DNA from: Saccharothrix violaceirubra
GTDB lineage: Bacteria; Actinomycetota; Actinomycetes; Mycobacteriales; Pseudonocardiaceae
Length of the DNA: 64,000 bases
Assembly (NCBI RefSeq): GCF_014203755.1
Contig: NZ_JACHJS010000001.1
Location: 2,046,001 to 2,110,000 of the forward strand
Direction of reading: 5' to 3'
This document shows positions 35,584-43,362 of this stretch, piece after piece. The notes below the pieces were generated by a model that was given only the letters and a program-made list of their open reading frames with translations, had not been told where the DNA came from and ran no database searches. Both the position numbers and the translations under genes were made by a program. How positions within the stretch are numbered: position 1 is the first letter of the stretch; each line of letters starts with the position of its first letter.

Positions 35584-36219
35584 TCACACACCGGTCGTCG
35601 TGAACGCCCGCGCGACCCGGGCCGCGACCCGGTCGGCGGTCACGACGTGGGTCAACGGCGAGTCCGCGATCCGCGCCGTCCGCTCGTCGGCGCGTGCCGC
35701 GATGGCGTCGGCCGTCCGCCCGCTGCCGCGCAGCACCAACAGCGGGCGACCGCGGGCCAGACTCGACTCGGCGTCGTCGAGGCTGATCAGCCCGCCGTTG
35801 GCCAACAGCGTCACCGAGGGCAGGCCGGCCGCGACGGCCGTGGCGGTGTCCGCGAGCCACGGCACCTCGTCGCCCCAGCGGTCGCCGGGCACGAGCACGA
35901 CGTCGGTGTGGTGCGGTTCCAGCGGCGTCTTGCCCAACGCCCCTTCGGCCGCGACCCCGACCAGGCGGAAATCGCCGCCCGCGGCGGCGCGGGCCGACCC
36001 CATGGCCCGCATGACCCCGGCGTCGGTCCCGCCGTCGACGACCACCGCCCCGAACCCGTCGAGGACCGGCACGAGATCGGCGAGCACGCCGGCGACGAGG
36101 TCGAAATGCGCGTCGGCCATCCCGGCCGCCCCGCCGACCAGGACCAGTACCGGCCGCCCGGCGGGCAGTCCCGCGACCCACGGCAGTCCCGCGACCTCTC
36201 CCACCCGAACCCTGCGCAC
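35584..36219 (-). CDS. SLOG-fold protein (LSDAT, prokaryotic TRPM-like)
   Basis: About 211 aa. VLVLVGGAAGM near the N terminus and the second glycine-rich block GAVVVDGGTDAGVMRAMGSARA, followed by LVGVAAEGALG, match the LSDAT_prok branch of the SLOG superfamily, the same fold as the N-terminal sensor of TRPM channels. HHTDVVLVPGDRWGDEVPWLADTATAVA and GLPSVTLLANGG complete the fold. SLOG proteins bind nucleotide-derived ligands or hydrolyse them. Here it stands alone without a membrane or effector domain. The start is uncertain (GTG 36219 or 36204). It is divergent from the RiPP-like relic. Confidence 0.72.
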   Translation of the reverse strand: MRRVRVGEVAGLPWVAGLPAGRPVLVLVGGAAGMADAHFDLVAGVLADLVPVLDGFGAVVVDGGTDAGVMRAMGSARAAAGGDFRLVGVAAEGALGKTPLEPHHTDVVLVPGDRWGDEVPWLADTATAVAAGLPSVTLLANGGLISLDDAESSLARGRPLLVLRGSGRTADAIAARADERTARIADSPLTHVVTADRVAARVARAFTTTGV

Positions 36220-36347
36220 GCCCGCGCACGTTACCTGTCGACTCCGCCGGGGGCGGGCGGCTTTCCCGGGAAAGGAAGCGTGAAGGCGGGACTGCGGGAA
36301 TTCCACGGTGGGCATCACGGGCCCGACGCCGACTACGCGGTGGGACA

Positions 36348-36521
36348 GGGGAGGAGACCGCACATACCGACCTGGTGTCCGAACTGCCGGACCTGACCAC
36401 CCTGCCGCTGTCCGATCCGCGGAGCGTCCGTTCGCCCTTGCTGGACCGGGCGATCGCGTCGACACGCGCCCGGATCGCGGTCGGCCGGTGCGGTGACGCG
36501 GTACAGGGCCGGCGTGGGTGA
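36348..36521 (+). pseudogene. Relic resembling an FxSxx-COOH RiPP precursor
   Basis: A strong Shine-Dalgarno GGGGAGGAG (36348-36356) is followed at the right distance by AT-ACC instead of ATG-ACC (36364), as if the G of the start codon had been deleted. The frame then reads TDLVSELPDLTTLPLSDP and SPLLDRAIASTRARI, which resembles the leader of FxSxx-COOH precursors (ELPDLT..PL....VL..A). The expected C-terminal FxSxx is missing; the frame ends in AVQGRRG at the TGA 36519-36521. The remaining in-frame start is GTG 36375. The assignment rests on remembered family patterns. Confidence 0.4.
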
Positions 36522-36554
36522 CGGCCACGTCCTGGACGTCCTGACCCCGGTCGG

Positions 36555-36762
36555 GTGCCACGCCCGGTGTTCGACGAGATCCGCGCCGGACCGGTGGCGC
36601 GTGCGGGGATGAGGGTGCCGCGCACCGGGCAGCACAGCCTGCGCCGCCCGCGCCTGCGGATGGTCGGTCGACGCGTTGGCCGAACGGCCCGGCCCTGCGC
36701 CGTTCGACGAGGTCGAGCGACCGTAGTCGGTACTCGTGGCCGAGGACCGGCGCGCGCACGGC
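36555..36762 (+). pseudogene. Relic resembling the N terminus of an HExxH-type peptide maturase
   Basis: A GTG at 36555 opens MPRPVFDEIRAG, and after a few codons TGQHSLRR...LRMV. The sense then shifts frame near 36665 to VDALAERPGPAPFDEVERP, stops at TAG 36724-36726, and continues after the stop as SVLVAEDRRA. Put together these pieces resemble the first about 80 residues of the HExxH-type enzymes encoded beside FxSxx-COOH precursors (VFD.IA.G..., AQHS..LLLLR.L.DA...). The rest of the gene is absent. One frameshift, one stop and a large 3' deletion make it non-functional. Confidence 0.35.
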
Positions 36763-36771
36763 CGATCGGGT

Positions 36772-36805
36772 GGCCCCGGCCCCGCTGGTCGACGGGGCCG
36801 GGGCC
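36772..36805. terminator. Hairpin downstream of the aldehyde dehydrogenase gene
   Basis: Perfect 12-bp arms GGCCCCGGCCCC / GGGGCCGGGGCC with a 10-nt loop, 6 nt beyond the stop of the minus-strand dehydrogenase gene. Confidence 0.75.
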
Positions 36806-36811
36806 GGGCTT

Positions 36812-38239
36812 TCAGATCTCCAGGCCGGTCAGGACGAGGACCTTCTCCTCGGTCAGGTCGGCCATCGCCGAGCGCACGCCCTCGCGGCCGATGCCCGACT
36901 CCTTCACACCGCCGTAGGGCATCTGGTCCGCGCGGAACGACGGCACGTCGCCGACGATCACGCCGCCGACCTCCAGCCGTGCCGACGCCTTGAACGCCAG
37001 GCGCACGTCGTGCGTGAACAGCCCCGCCTGGAGACCGAAGCGGGACGAGTTGACCTTCCCGAACGCCTCCTCGACCGAGTCGACCACGTCGAGCACGACG
37101 ACCGGTCCGAAGACCTCCTCGTCCACGACCTTGCACCCGGCCGGCACGTCGGCGAGCACGGTCGGCGTGACGGTGGCTCCGTCGCGCGTGCCGCCGGTCA
37201 GCAGCGTGGCGCCCGCGTCGACGGCCTCGCGCACCCACGTCTCCACGCGTCGCGCGGCGGCCTCGTTGATCAACGGGCCGACGTCGGTCGCCGGGTCGGA
37301 CGGCTCGCCCAGGCCCAGCTTGCGCACGTTCTCCACGACCGCGTCGGCCACCCGCTGGTAGACGTCGCGGTGCACGAACACGCGCTGGACCGAGATGCAC
37401 GACTGCCCGGCCTGGTACATCGAGAACGTCGCGATGCGCTCGGCCGCCCAGTCCAGGTCCGACCAGTCGGGGGCCACGACCACGGCCGCGTTGCCGCCGA
37501 GTTCGAGCGTGACGTGCTTGCGCGGCACGCGCTCCAGGATCGCGAAGCCCACCGGGCCGCTGCCGGTGAACGACACCACGGGCAGGCGCGGGTCGGCGAC
37601 GAGTTCGGACGCCACCTCGTTGGGCACCGGCAGCACCGACCACGAGCCCTCGGGCAGGTCGGTCTCGGCGAGCAGTTCGCCCAGCAGCAACGAGATCAGC
37701 GGCGTGGCGGGCGCGGGCTTGACGATGATCGGCGCGCCGACCGCGAGCGCGGGCGCGACCTTGTGCGCCACCAGGTTCAGCGGGAAGTTGAACGGCGCGA
37801 TGCCCAGCACCGGGCCGCGCGAGACCCGGCGGACCAGGGCGAGCCGTCCGTCGGAGGCCGGTTCGGTGTCCAGGCGCTGGAGTTCGCCGGAGAAGCGGCG
37901 GGCCTCCTCGGCGGCCCAGCGGAACGTGGCGATCGCGCGGTTGACCTCGACCGTCGCCCACTTGACCGGCTTGCCGGACTCGGCGCTGATCAGGGCCGCG
38001 ACCTCGGTGATGCGCTCGGCCAGGCGGCGGGACACGTGGTCGAGCGCGGCGGCGCGGACGTGCGCGGGCGTGAGCGCGAACTCGGCCGCGACCGCGTCGG
38101 CCGCGGCGACCGCGCGCTCGACGTCGGCGGCGGTCGCCTGCGACGTGGTGCCCGCGAGCGCGCCGTCGTGCGGGCTGCGGACCTCGACCACGTCGTCGCT
38201 CGTCACGGGACGGCCGGCGACCCAGTAGGGGGTGCTCAT
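36812..38239 (-). CDS. NAD(P)-dependent aldehyde dehydrogenase
   Basis: 475 aa. The catalytic Cys in YQAGQSCISVQRVFV, the general-base Glu in VTLELGGNAAVVV, the cofactor-binding FTGSGPVGFAI and the EEVFGPVVVL block identify the ALDH superfamily. The opening SPHDGALAGTTSQA and the ending MPYGGVKESGIGREG are like actinobacterial succinate-semialdehyde or lactaldehyde dehydrogenases; the substrate is not certain. GGAG lies ten bases before ATG 38239. The start overlaps the stop of a Pro-rich frame (ATGA). A PucR regulator is divergently encoded upstream and is the likely controller. Confidence 0.9.
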   Translation of the reverse strand: MSTPYWVAGRPVTSDDVVEVRSPHDGALAGTTSQATAADVERAVAAADAVAAEFALTPAHVRAAALDHVSRRLAERITEVAALISAESGKPVKWATVEVNRAIATFRWAAEEARRFSGELQRLDTEPASDGRLALVRRVSRGPVLGIAPFNFPLNLVAHKVAPALAVGAPIIVKPAPATPLISLLLGELLAETDLPEGSWSVLPVPNEVASELVADPRLPVVSFTGSGPVGFAILERVPRKHVTLELGGNAAVVVAPDWSDLDWAAERIATFSMYQAGQSCISVQRVFVHRDVYQRVADAVVENVRKLGLGEPSDPATDVGPLINEAAARRVETWVREAVDAGATLLTGGTRDGATVTPTVLADVPAGCKVVDEEVFGPVVVLDVVDSVEEAFGKVNSSRFGLQAGLFTHDVRLAFKASARLEVGGVIVGDVPSFRADQMPYGGVKESGIGREGVRSAMADLTEEKVLVLTGLEI

Positions 38240-38847
38240 GGTGTCTGAACTCCGTTCTTTGCGCGCAGGTGCGGGCAAGGCGAATCCGGGTGCGATCCGA
38301 GGCGGACCACGGTGCCGGCCGGGTCGGTGGTCGGCAGGGCGAGCGCGCGGTCGGTCACCCCGGGGGAGGGGTCGGCGGGCACGGCCCGGAGGTCGGGCGG
38401 GTGCCCGGCCCGGTGCGGCGGTGTCGTGCCGGGTCCGGTGGTCGGCGGGTCCGCGGCCCGGCGGTCCGCCGGCGTGGTGCCGCGGTGGAGTGTTTCGACG
38501 GCCGGGTGGGCCGGTGGCGAGGTGTCCTGTCCGGCCGACGGGGGCGGGGCGTCCGGGGCCGTGGCGCGCGGTCCGGGAGTCAACCGGTCGTGGGTGGTGT
38601 GCGGTCCCGTGACCGGGAGCGGGGTCTGTCGGTCGGGCGCGTGCGGCCCGGTGTCCCGGTCGGCCGGGTGTGCGGACGGCACGGCGCCGAGGCGGACCGG
38701 TCCGGCGGGGGCGTGCGCGCCGGTCAGCGTGTCCATCGCCTGGAGGGCGGCGGGTGACGTGCTCGACACCGGGGTCAGGACGGCGGCCCGGTCGACGAAG
38801 CGGGTACCCGGGCGCGGGGCGGGCAGCCTGGGGGCCGGGGTGGGCAT
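38236..38847 (-). CDS. Proline/threonine-rich hypothetical protein coupled to the ALDH gene
   Basis: 203 aa, no family recognised. It is rich in Pro, Thr, Ala, Arg, His and Asp and probably disordered (for example PDAPPPSAGQDTSPPAHPA). The first about 60 residues (RFVDRAAVLTPVSSTSPAALQAMDTLTGAHAP) are less biased. Its TGA overlaps the ATG of the dehydrogenase gene as ATGA, the coupling pattern seen between real genes here, and third codon positions are strongly G/C. Against it, AAAGGAG lies about 13 bases from ATG 38847. It could be a fast-evolving protein, the remnant of a partner enzyme, or chance. Confidence 0.4.
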   Translation of the reverse strand: MPTPAPRLPAPRPGTRFVDRAAVLTPVSSTSPAALQAMDTLTGAHAPAGPVRLGAVPSAHPADRDTGPHAPDRQTPLPVTGPHTTHDRLTPGPRATAPDAPPPSAGQDTSPPAHPAVETLHRGTTPADRRAADPPTTGPGTTPPHRAGHPPDLRAVPADPSPGVTDRALALPTTDPAGTVVRLGSHPDSPCPHLRAKNGVQTP

Positions 38848-38885
38848 GCGTCCAGCATTGCTCCTTTCGGAGGTTCCGCACAGTC

Positions 38886-38908
38886 GCCGATCTGGCCAAT
38901 CGATCGGC
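38886..38908. promoter_or_regulatory. Inverted repeat between ALDH unit and PucR gene
   Basis: GCCGATC (38886-38892) and GATCGGC (38902-38908) form a perfect 7-bp inverted repeat with a 9-bp spacer in the narrow divergent promoter region, a likely operator for the PucR regulator. Confidence 0.5.
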
Positions 38909-38928
38909 TATGCATGTACACAGTGTCC

Positions 38929-40206
38929 ATGCCGTTGACGTTGGCCACGCTCGTGCGGGAGACCGGGCTCACCATCCGGGTCGCCTTCGGGCTCGACCGG
39001 GTGGTCTCGTGGGTGCACAGCACCGAGCTGGCCGACCCGACGCCGTTCCTCGAAGGCGGCGAGCTGTTGCTCACCACGGGCCTCGCGGCCGGCCCCTACG
39101 ACGCCTACGTGCGGCGGCTCGTGGACGCCGACGCGGTGGGCCTGGGCTTCGGCACCGGGCTCAGCCACGACCGCGTGCCCGACGGCCTGGTCCGCGCCGC
39201 CGCCGAGATCGGGTTCCCGCTGCTGGAGGTGCCCCGGGCCGTCCCGTTCATCGCGATCACCAAGGCCGTCTCGGCGGCGGTCGCGGCCGACGAGTACGCG
39301 GCGGTCGAGCGGATCAGCGTCGCCCGCCACCGGCTGACCCGGGCGGCGGTCGGGCCGCGCGGCGCGGTCGCCGTGGTGCGCCGCCTGGCGGCCCTGCTCG
39401 ACGCCGGGGTGGCGCTGCTCGACGAGGCGGGCCACGCGCTGCACGTCGTCGGCCACGTGCCGCCGGTCGACGCCGAGGTCCGCCGGATCTCGGGCGGCCG
39501 GGCGTCGGCGGTCTGGCAGGCCGACGGCACCGACGTCGCGCTCCAGGTCCTGGGTCGGGGCGGGTTCCTCGCCGTGGCGACCGGCCGGCCCCTGGACCTC
39601 GCCGATCGCGACATCGTCGACACGGCCGCGTCCCTGCTCACGCTCGCGCTCGTCCGCACCGACGAGGTCGACGCCGTGCGCGCGGAACTGCGCACCGCCC
39701 GGTTCCGGCTGCTGCTGGCCGGGATCGCGGTCGACGGCGTGCCCGAGCCGCCGTTCCGGGTGTTCGTGCTGCGCCACGACGTCGCCGACCCGCCCGGGTT
39801 CTGGGCCCGGATCGACGGGCGGACCGTGGTGGTGGCCAAGGACTGCGCGCTGCCCGCCGCCGCTTCGTCCGAATGCGACGATGTCGCGCGCGGCTACCGG
39901 GAGGCGTCGCGGGCCTGGCAGGAGGGCGTCGACCGGTTCGAGGACGTGGCCGGGTCCGGACTGCTCGCGCCGGACGCCGACGCGTTCGCCGAGGCGTTGC
40001 TCGCGCCGTTGGACGCCGTGCTGCGGGACTCGTTGCGGGTGTGGCTGGGCTGCCACGGGCAGTGGGACCCGGCCGCCGCGCGCCTGGGCGTGCACCGGCA
40101 CACGATGCGCAACCGGATGCGGCGCGTGGAGGAGCTGCTGGGCCGGTCGCTCGACTCGGCGGGACTACGGGCCGAACTCTGGCTCGCACTCCACGCGGGT
40201 CGGTAA
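38929..40206 (+). CDS. PucR-family transcriptional regulator
   Basis: About 425 aa. The N-terminal PucR domain opens MPLTLATLVRETGL and contains LEGGELLLTTGLA. The C-terminal helix-turn-helix is LRVWLGCHGQWDPAAARLGVHRHTMRNRMRRVEELLGRSLDS. PucR proteins activate catabolic genes in response to their substrate. ATG 38929 gives the family's usual start; ATG 38914 is an alternative. Neither has a clear Shine-Dalgarno. It is divergent from the Pro-rich/ALDH unit and most likely controls it. Confidence 0.88.
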   Translation: MPLTLATLVRETGLTIRVAFGLDRVVSWVHSTELADPTPFLEGGELLLTTGLAAGPYDAYVRRLVDADAVGLGFGTGLSHDRVPDGLVRAAAEIGFPLLEVPRAVPFIAITKAVSAAVAADEYAAVERISVARHRLTRAAVGPRGAVAVVRRLAALLDAGVALLDEAGHALHVVGHVPPVDAEVRRISGGRASAVWQADGTDVALQVLGRGGFLAVATGRPLDLADRDIVDTAASLLTLALVRTDEVDAVRAELRTARFRLLLAGIAVDGVPEPPFRVFVLRHDVADPPGFWARIDGRTVVVAKDCALPAAASSECDDVARGYREASRAWQEGVDRFEDVAGSGLLAPDADAFAEALLAPLDAVLRDSLRVWLGCHGQWDPAAARLGVHRHTMRNRMRRVEELLGRSLDSAGLRAELWLALHAGR

Positions 40207-40252
40207 AGTGCCGGTCAACCGCCGCGCCCGTCCCGTCATCGAGGGGGATACC

Positions 40253-40819
40253 TTGGCGCGATTGCGATTGGCCGCCCACGCGGCGGCGGCCCTCACGTTG
40301 TCGGTCGGCCTGATGACCGCCGCGTTCGCCAACCCGGCGAGCGCGTGCAGTTGTTTCCCGAACGACACCGAGGGTGCCCGCTACCAGCGGGCGCAGTACG
40401 TGTTCCACGCCCAGGTCCTGAAGGAGACGCTCGACGCCGGCGACCCGGCGCAGACCTGGGACGACCGCTACCGGTACACGGTGCGGCCGGGCGTGGAGTA
40501 CAAGGGCGACGTACCGCGGCGGCTCACCGTGACCACGTCGACCAGCGGCGCGGCGTGCGGCATCCGGCTGTCCGTCGGTCAGTCCTACCTGGTGTTCGCG
40601 CACGGCGACGCCAGTGACGGCGTGATCGAGACGATGATGTGCAGCGGCACGCGGCTCAGCTCGGGCGGTCCGCCGAACACCACGCCGCCCAGTGCCACCA
40701 CGACACCGCCGACGACGACCACGGCGCCGTCGACCACCTGCGCCACCGGGCAGACCACCGCCCCGTCGACGGCCCCCTCCGGGCCGACGACCGGCACGCC
40801 CACCGTGCCGACCCGCTGA
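40253..40819 (+). CDS. Secreted protein with TIMP/netrin-like (NTR) fold
   Basis: 188 aa. A signal peptide (residues 1-31, ending PASA) leads to a mature N terminus CSCFPND. The paired Cys32 and Cys34 right after the cleavage site are the arrangement found in TIMP-type NTR domains, where the N-terminal Cys chelates a metalloprotease zinc. Further cysteines occur in AACGIRL and MMCSGTRL, enough for two disulfides. A Thr/Pro-rich tail (about 145-188) may anchor or space the domain. TTG 40253 follows GAGGGGG. Bacterial members are mostly uncharacterised, so protease inhibition is only a possibility. Confidence 0.7.
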   Translation: MARLRLAAHAAAALTLSVGLMTAAFANPASACSCFPNDTEGARYQRAQYVFHAQVLKETLDAGDPAQTWDDRYRYTVRPGVEYKGDVPRRLTVTTSTSGAACGIRLSVGQSYLVFAHGDASDGVIETMMCSGTRLSSGGPPNTTPPSATTTPPTTTTAPSTTCATGQTTAPSTAPSGPTTGTPTVPTR

Positions 40820-40825
40820 GCGGTC

Positions 40826-40862
40826 CCGGCCGGTCGGCGGTCAGTCCCCGTCGACCGGCCGG
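40826..40862. terminator. Hairpin between convergent genes
   Basis: CCGGCCGGTCG (40826-40836) pairs perfectly with CGACCGGCCGG (40852-40862). It begins 7 nt after the TIMP-like gene stop and overlaps the 3' end of the small minus-strand gene. Confidence 0.6.
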
Positions 40863-40999
40863 TGGCCGTACTCCTCCTCCAGCGGGTCCTCGGGGTCCAG
40901 GGCGGGCCTGACCCCGTCGGCCTCGCCGAGGGCCGCGATCTTGGCGTCCTCGTCGTCGATCAGTTCGTCGAGCGTCGGTTCCCGCGGGCTTCCGGTCAT
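40841..40999 (-). CDS. Small acidic hypothetical protein
   Basis: 52 aa, strongly acidic (PTLDELIDDEDAKIAALGEADGVRPALDPEDPLEEEYGH). No family recognised. The composition is unlike the Arg/Pro-rich noise of false frames in this DNA, which supports it being real. No clear Shine-Dalgarno precedes ATG 40999. It is divergent from the Ser/Thr kinase gene. Confidence 0.5.
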   Translation of the reverse strand: MTGSPREPTLDELIDDEDAKIAALGEADGVRPALDPEDPLEEEYGHRPVDGD

Positions 41000-41157
41000 G
41001 CGCCAGGGGATACCCGGTGCCGCCGTGGGGATGCACACCCTACGAATGTTGCGCGCCGATTGCGTGATGCCGAACGAATGGCGAACCCCGTTGGGCGAAC
41101 GTTGGTGGCGGACGGTAGTTTCCGCCCACGCGAATGGCTCGAACGGAGGTCCGCCGA

Positions 41158-42393
41158 ATGTGGGACGGAGACCTGACCGGCGAAGTCCTGAACAGTCGGT
41201 ACGCCGTGGGCGGCCTCTACGGCGCCGGCGGCATGGCCGAGGTGTACCGCGCGTTCGACACCAGGATGGACCGGCGCGTCGCCATCAAGGTGTTCCAGGG
41301 CGACGCCGCGTCCGAGGAACGCGTCCGACTCGACCGCGAGGCGCGGATGCTCGCCTCGCTGCACTGCCCCGGCGTGGTCGCCGTGTACGACACCGGGATC
41401 GTGCGCGGCCGGCCCTACTACGTGATGCAGCCGATCGACGGCGGCACGCTGCGTCGGCGCATGCGCGAGCCGATCGCCCCGTCGGTGGTCGCCCGGATCG
41501 GGGCCCAGGTCGCGGAGATCCTCGCCGCGGTGCACGCGCACGACATCGTGCACCGGGACGTGAAGCCGTCCAACATCCTGCTGGACCTGGGCGAACGGCG
41601 GGCGTACCTGGCCGACTTCGGCCTTGCCCTGCAAGGACAACTCACCCGCGTCACCCGGACCGGGGTGCTCGTGGGCACGGCCGGGTACCTCTCGCCGGAG
41701 CAGGTGCGCGGCGGGGACGTGACCGCCGCGTCCGACGTCTACGCGCTGGGCCTGGTCCTGCTCGAATGCCTGACCGGCTGGCCCGAGTACCCGGGCGGCG
41801 ACACCGAATCGGCCCTGGCGCGGCTGCACCGCGAACCGTGCGTGCCGGCGGGGCTGCCCGCCTCGCTGACCGACGTGCTGGTGGCGATGACGTCGTCGGT
41901 GCCGGGAAACCGACCGACGGCGGACGTCTGCGTGCGGCGGCTGGTCCGGGCCGAGCGCGACTGCCTCGGGCTGGAGCCGTTGAGCGGGGACGGCGTGGTG
42001 ACGCGACCCGAACCGCCGGCCGACCGCCGGCGGTCCGTGCGGGTGCTCGCGGGCGTGGCGGCGGTCGTCGGGGTCCTGGCCGTCGCGGGGGCGCTGCTGT
42101 GCCGCGGGACGCCGCCGGTCGACGAGCGGTCCGCGCCGGGGATCGCCGCCACGAGGACGTCGGCCACCACCCCTGGTTCATCCACAGTGGACTTACCGGG
42201 GGCGGTGCCCGAGGAGCCGGTCGCGGAGACCACGCCGGTCCGGTCCGGCGCCGCGGTCCCGGAGACCCTGCCACCCCGGATCGGCTCGGCGACCGTCGTC
42301 GAGCCGACGGAGGGGACGACCGCGCCGGAACCGCCGAAACCCACCGTCCCCGCCAAGGGCAAGGGGAACGGCAAGGGCAAGCCGAAGGGCTGA
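41158..42393 (+). CDS. Membrane-anchored Ser/Thr protein kinase (PknB type)
   Basis: 411 aa. The glycine loop GLYGAGGMAEVYRA, Lys44 (VAIKVF), the HRDVKPSN loop (Asp134) and DFG (153-155) are intact, with GTAGYLSPEQ in the activation region. After the kinase domain comes one transmembrane helix (about 288-310, VRVLAGVAAVVGVLAVAGALLC) and an external Pro/Thr-rich tail ending in the Lys/Gly-rich KGKGNGKGKPKG. No PASTA or other sensor domain follows. GGAGG lies eight bases before ATG 41158. It ends 4 bp from the convergent LLM gene. Confidence 0.92.
   Translation: MWDGDLTGEVLNSRYAVGGLYGAGGMAEVYRAFDTRMDRRVAIKVFQGDAASEERVRLDREARMLASLHCPGVVAVYDTGIVRGRPYYVMQPIDGGTLRRRMREPIAPSVVARIGAQVAEILAAVHAHDIVHRDVKPSNILLDLGERRAYLADFGLALQGQLTRVTRTGVLVGTAGYLSPEQVRGGDVTAASDVYALGLVLLECLTGWPEYPGGDTESALARLHREPCVPAGLPASLTDVLVAMTSSVPGNRPTADVCVRRLVRAERDCLGLEPLSGDGVVTRPEPPADRRRSVRVLAGVAAVVGVLAVAGALLCRGTPPVDERSAPGIAATRTSATTPGSSTVDLPGAVPEEPVAETTPVRSGAAVPETLPPRIGSATVVEPTEGTTAPEPPKPTVPAKGKGNGKGKPKG
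42181..42191 (+). repeat. 11-bp palindromic motif TCCACAGTGGA, copy 3 of 4
   Basis: Inside the kinase gene, in the codons of the external linker (SSTVDLPG). Confidence 0.55.
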
Positions 42394-42397
42394 GCCG

Positions 42398-43354
42398 TCA
42401 GCGCAGGGCGGGGAGCAGTTCCTTCTCCGCCCACTCCAGGAACTCCCGCTGGTGGCCGCCGCCGATCTGGAGCAGCGCCACGTCGCCGAATCCCGCGTCG
42501 TGGAAGCCGCGCACGGCCGCTACGACGGCGCCTACGTCGGCGCCACAAGGAATCCGCGCGGCCACGTCCTCGGGCCGCACGGAGGCGGTCGCGCCGGCGA
42601 ACCCGGCGGGCACCGGCAGTTCCGCGTTCACCGCCCAGCCGTCGCCGAACCAGCGGAACTGGTCGTGCGCCCGTGCCACGGCCGCGTCCCGGTCGGTGTC
42701 GAAGCAGATCGGCAACTGGCCGACCTTGCGGGATTCCCGGCCCTGGAACACGTCCCACGACCGGGCGAGGTCGGCGTCCGGCCCGACCGCCACCATCGCG
42801 TCCGCCAACGGCGCGAACAGGCCCACCGAGCGTTCGCCGGACACCGCGACCGCGATCGGCACCCGTCGGTCGGGCAGGTCCCACAGCGTGGCCGAGTCCA
42901 CCCGGAAGTGGCGGCCGACGTAGTCGACGTACCCGCCGTCGAAGAGCTGCGAGATGATCTCCACGGCCTCCCGCAGCATCTCCTGCCGCACGTCGGTCGA
43001 CGGCCAACCGCGCCCGACGACGTGTTCGTTGAGGTTCTCGCCCGAGCCGAGGCCGAGCGTGAACCGGCCGCCGGAGAGCAGTTGGACGGTCGCGGCCTTC
43101 TGTGCCACGACGGCCGGGTGGTAGCGCATCGTCGGGCACGTCACGTAGGTCATCAGCTCGACCCGTTCGGTGACCTGGGTGATCGCGCCGAGCACGGACC
43201 ACGCGTACGGGGCGTGGCCCTGCTCCGCCAACCACGGGAAGTAGTGGTCGCTGATCACCTCGAAGTCGAACCCGGCGCGTTCCGCGTCCGCCGCGTCGCG
43301 CACCAGGTCGCGCGGGCCGGACTGCTCGGTCATGAGGGTGTAGCCGATGCGCAC
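42398..43354 (-). CDS. F420-dependent LLM-class oxidoreductase (TIGR03557-like)
   Basis: 318 aa luciferase-like TIM-barrel enzyme, close to the F420-dependent glucose-6-phosphate dehydrogenase group. Typical stretches are VISDHYFPWLAEQGHAPYAWSVLGAI, TCPTMRYHPAVVAQKAATVQLLSGGRFTLGLGSGENLNEH and VPIAVAVSGERS. Such enzymes use the deazaflavin F420; the substrate is unknown. GTG 43354 has GGAGG four bases upstream. It is the last gene of a minus-strand run GNAT-hydrolase-HAD-LLM and starts 8 bp after the HAD gene. Confidence 0.87.
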   Translation of the reverse strand: MRIGYTLMTEQSGPRDLVRDAADAERAGFDFEVISDHYFPWLAEQGHAPYAWSVLGAITQVTERVELMTYVTCPTMRYHPAVVAQKAATVQLLSGGRFTLGLGSGENLNEHVVGRGWPSTDVRQEMLREAVEIISQLFDGGYVDYVGRHFRVDSATLWDLPDRRVPIAVAVSGERSVGLFAPLADAMVAVGPDADLARSWDVFQGRESRKVGQLPICFDTDRDAAVARAHDQFRWFGDGWAVNAELPVPAGFAGATASVRPEDVAARIPCGADVGAVVAAVRGFHDAGFGDVALLQIGGGHQREFLEWAEKELLPALR

Positions 43355-43362
43355 GGTGCCTC

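Larger units (their letters stand above)
36220..36811. other. 592-bp stretch with decayed genes only
   Basis: No intact gene lies between the SLOG gene and the aldehyde dehydrogenase gene. The plus strand holds two relics described separately (36348-36521 and 36555-36762) followed by a strong hairpin. Confidence 0.5.
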
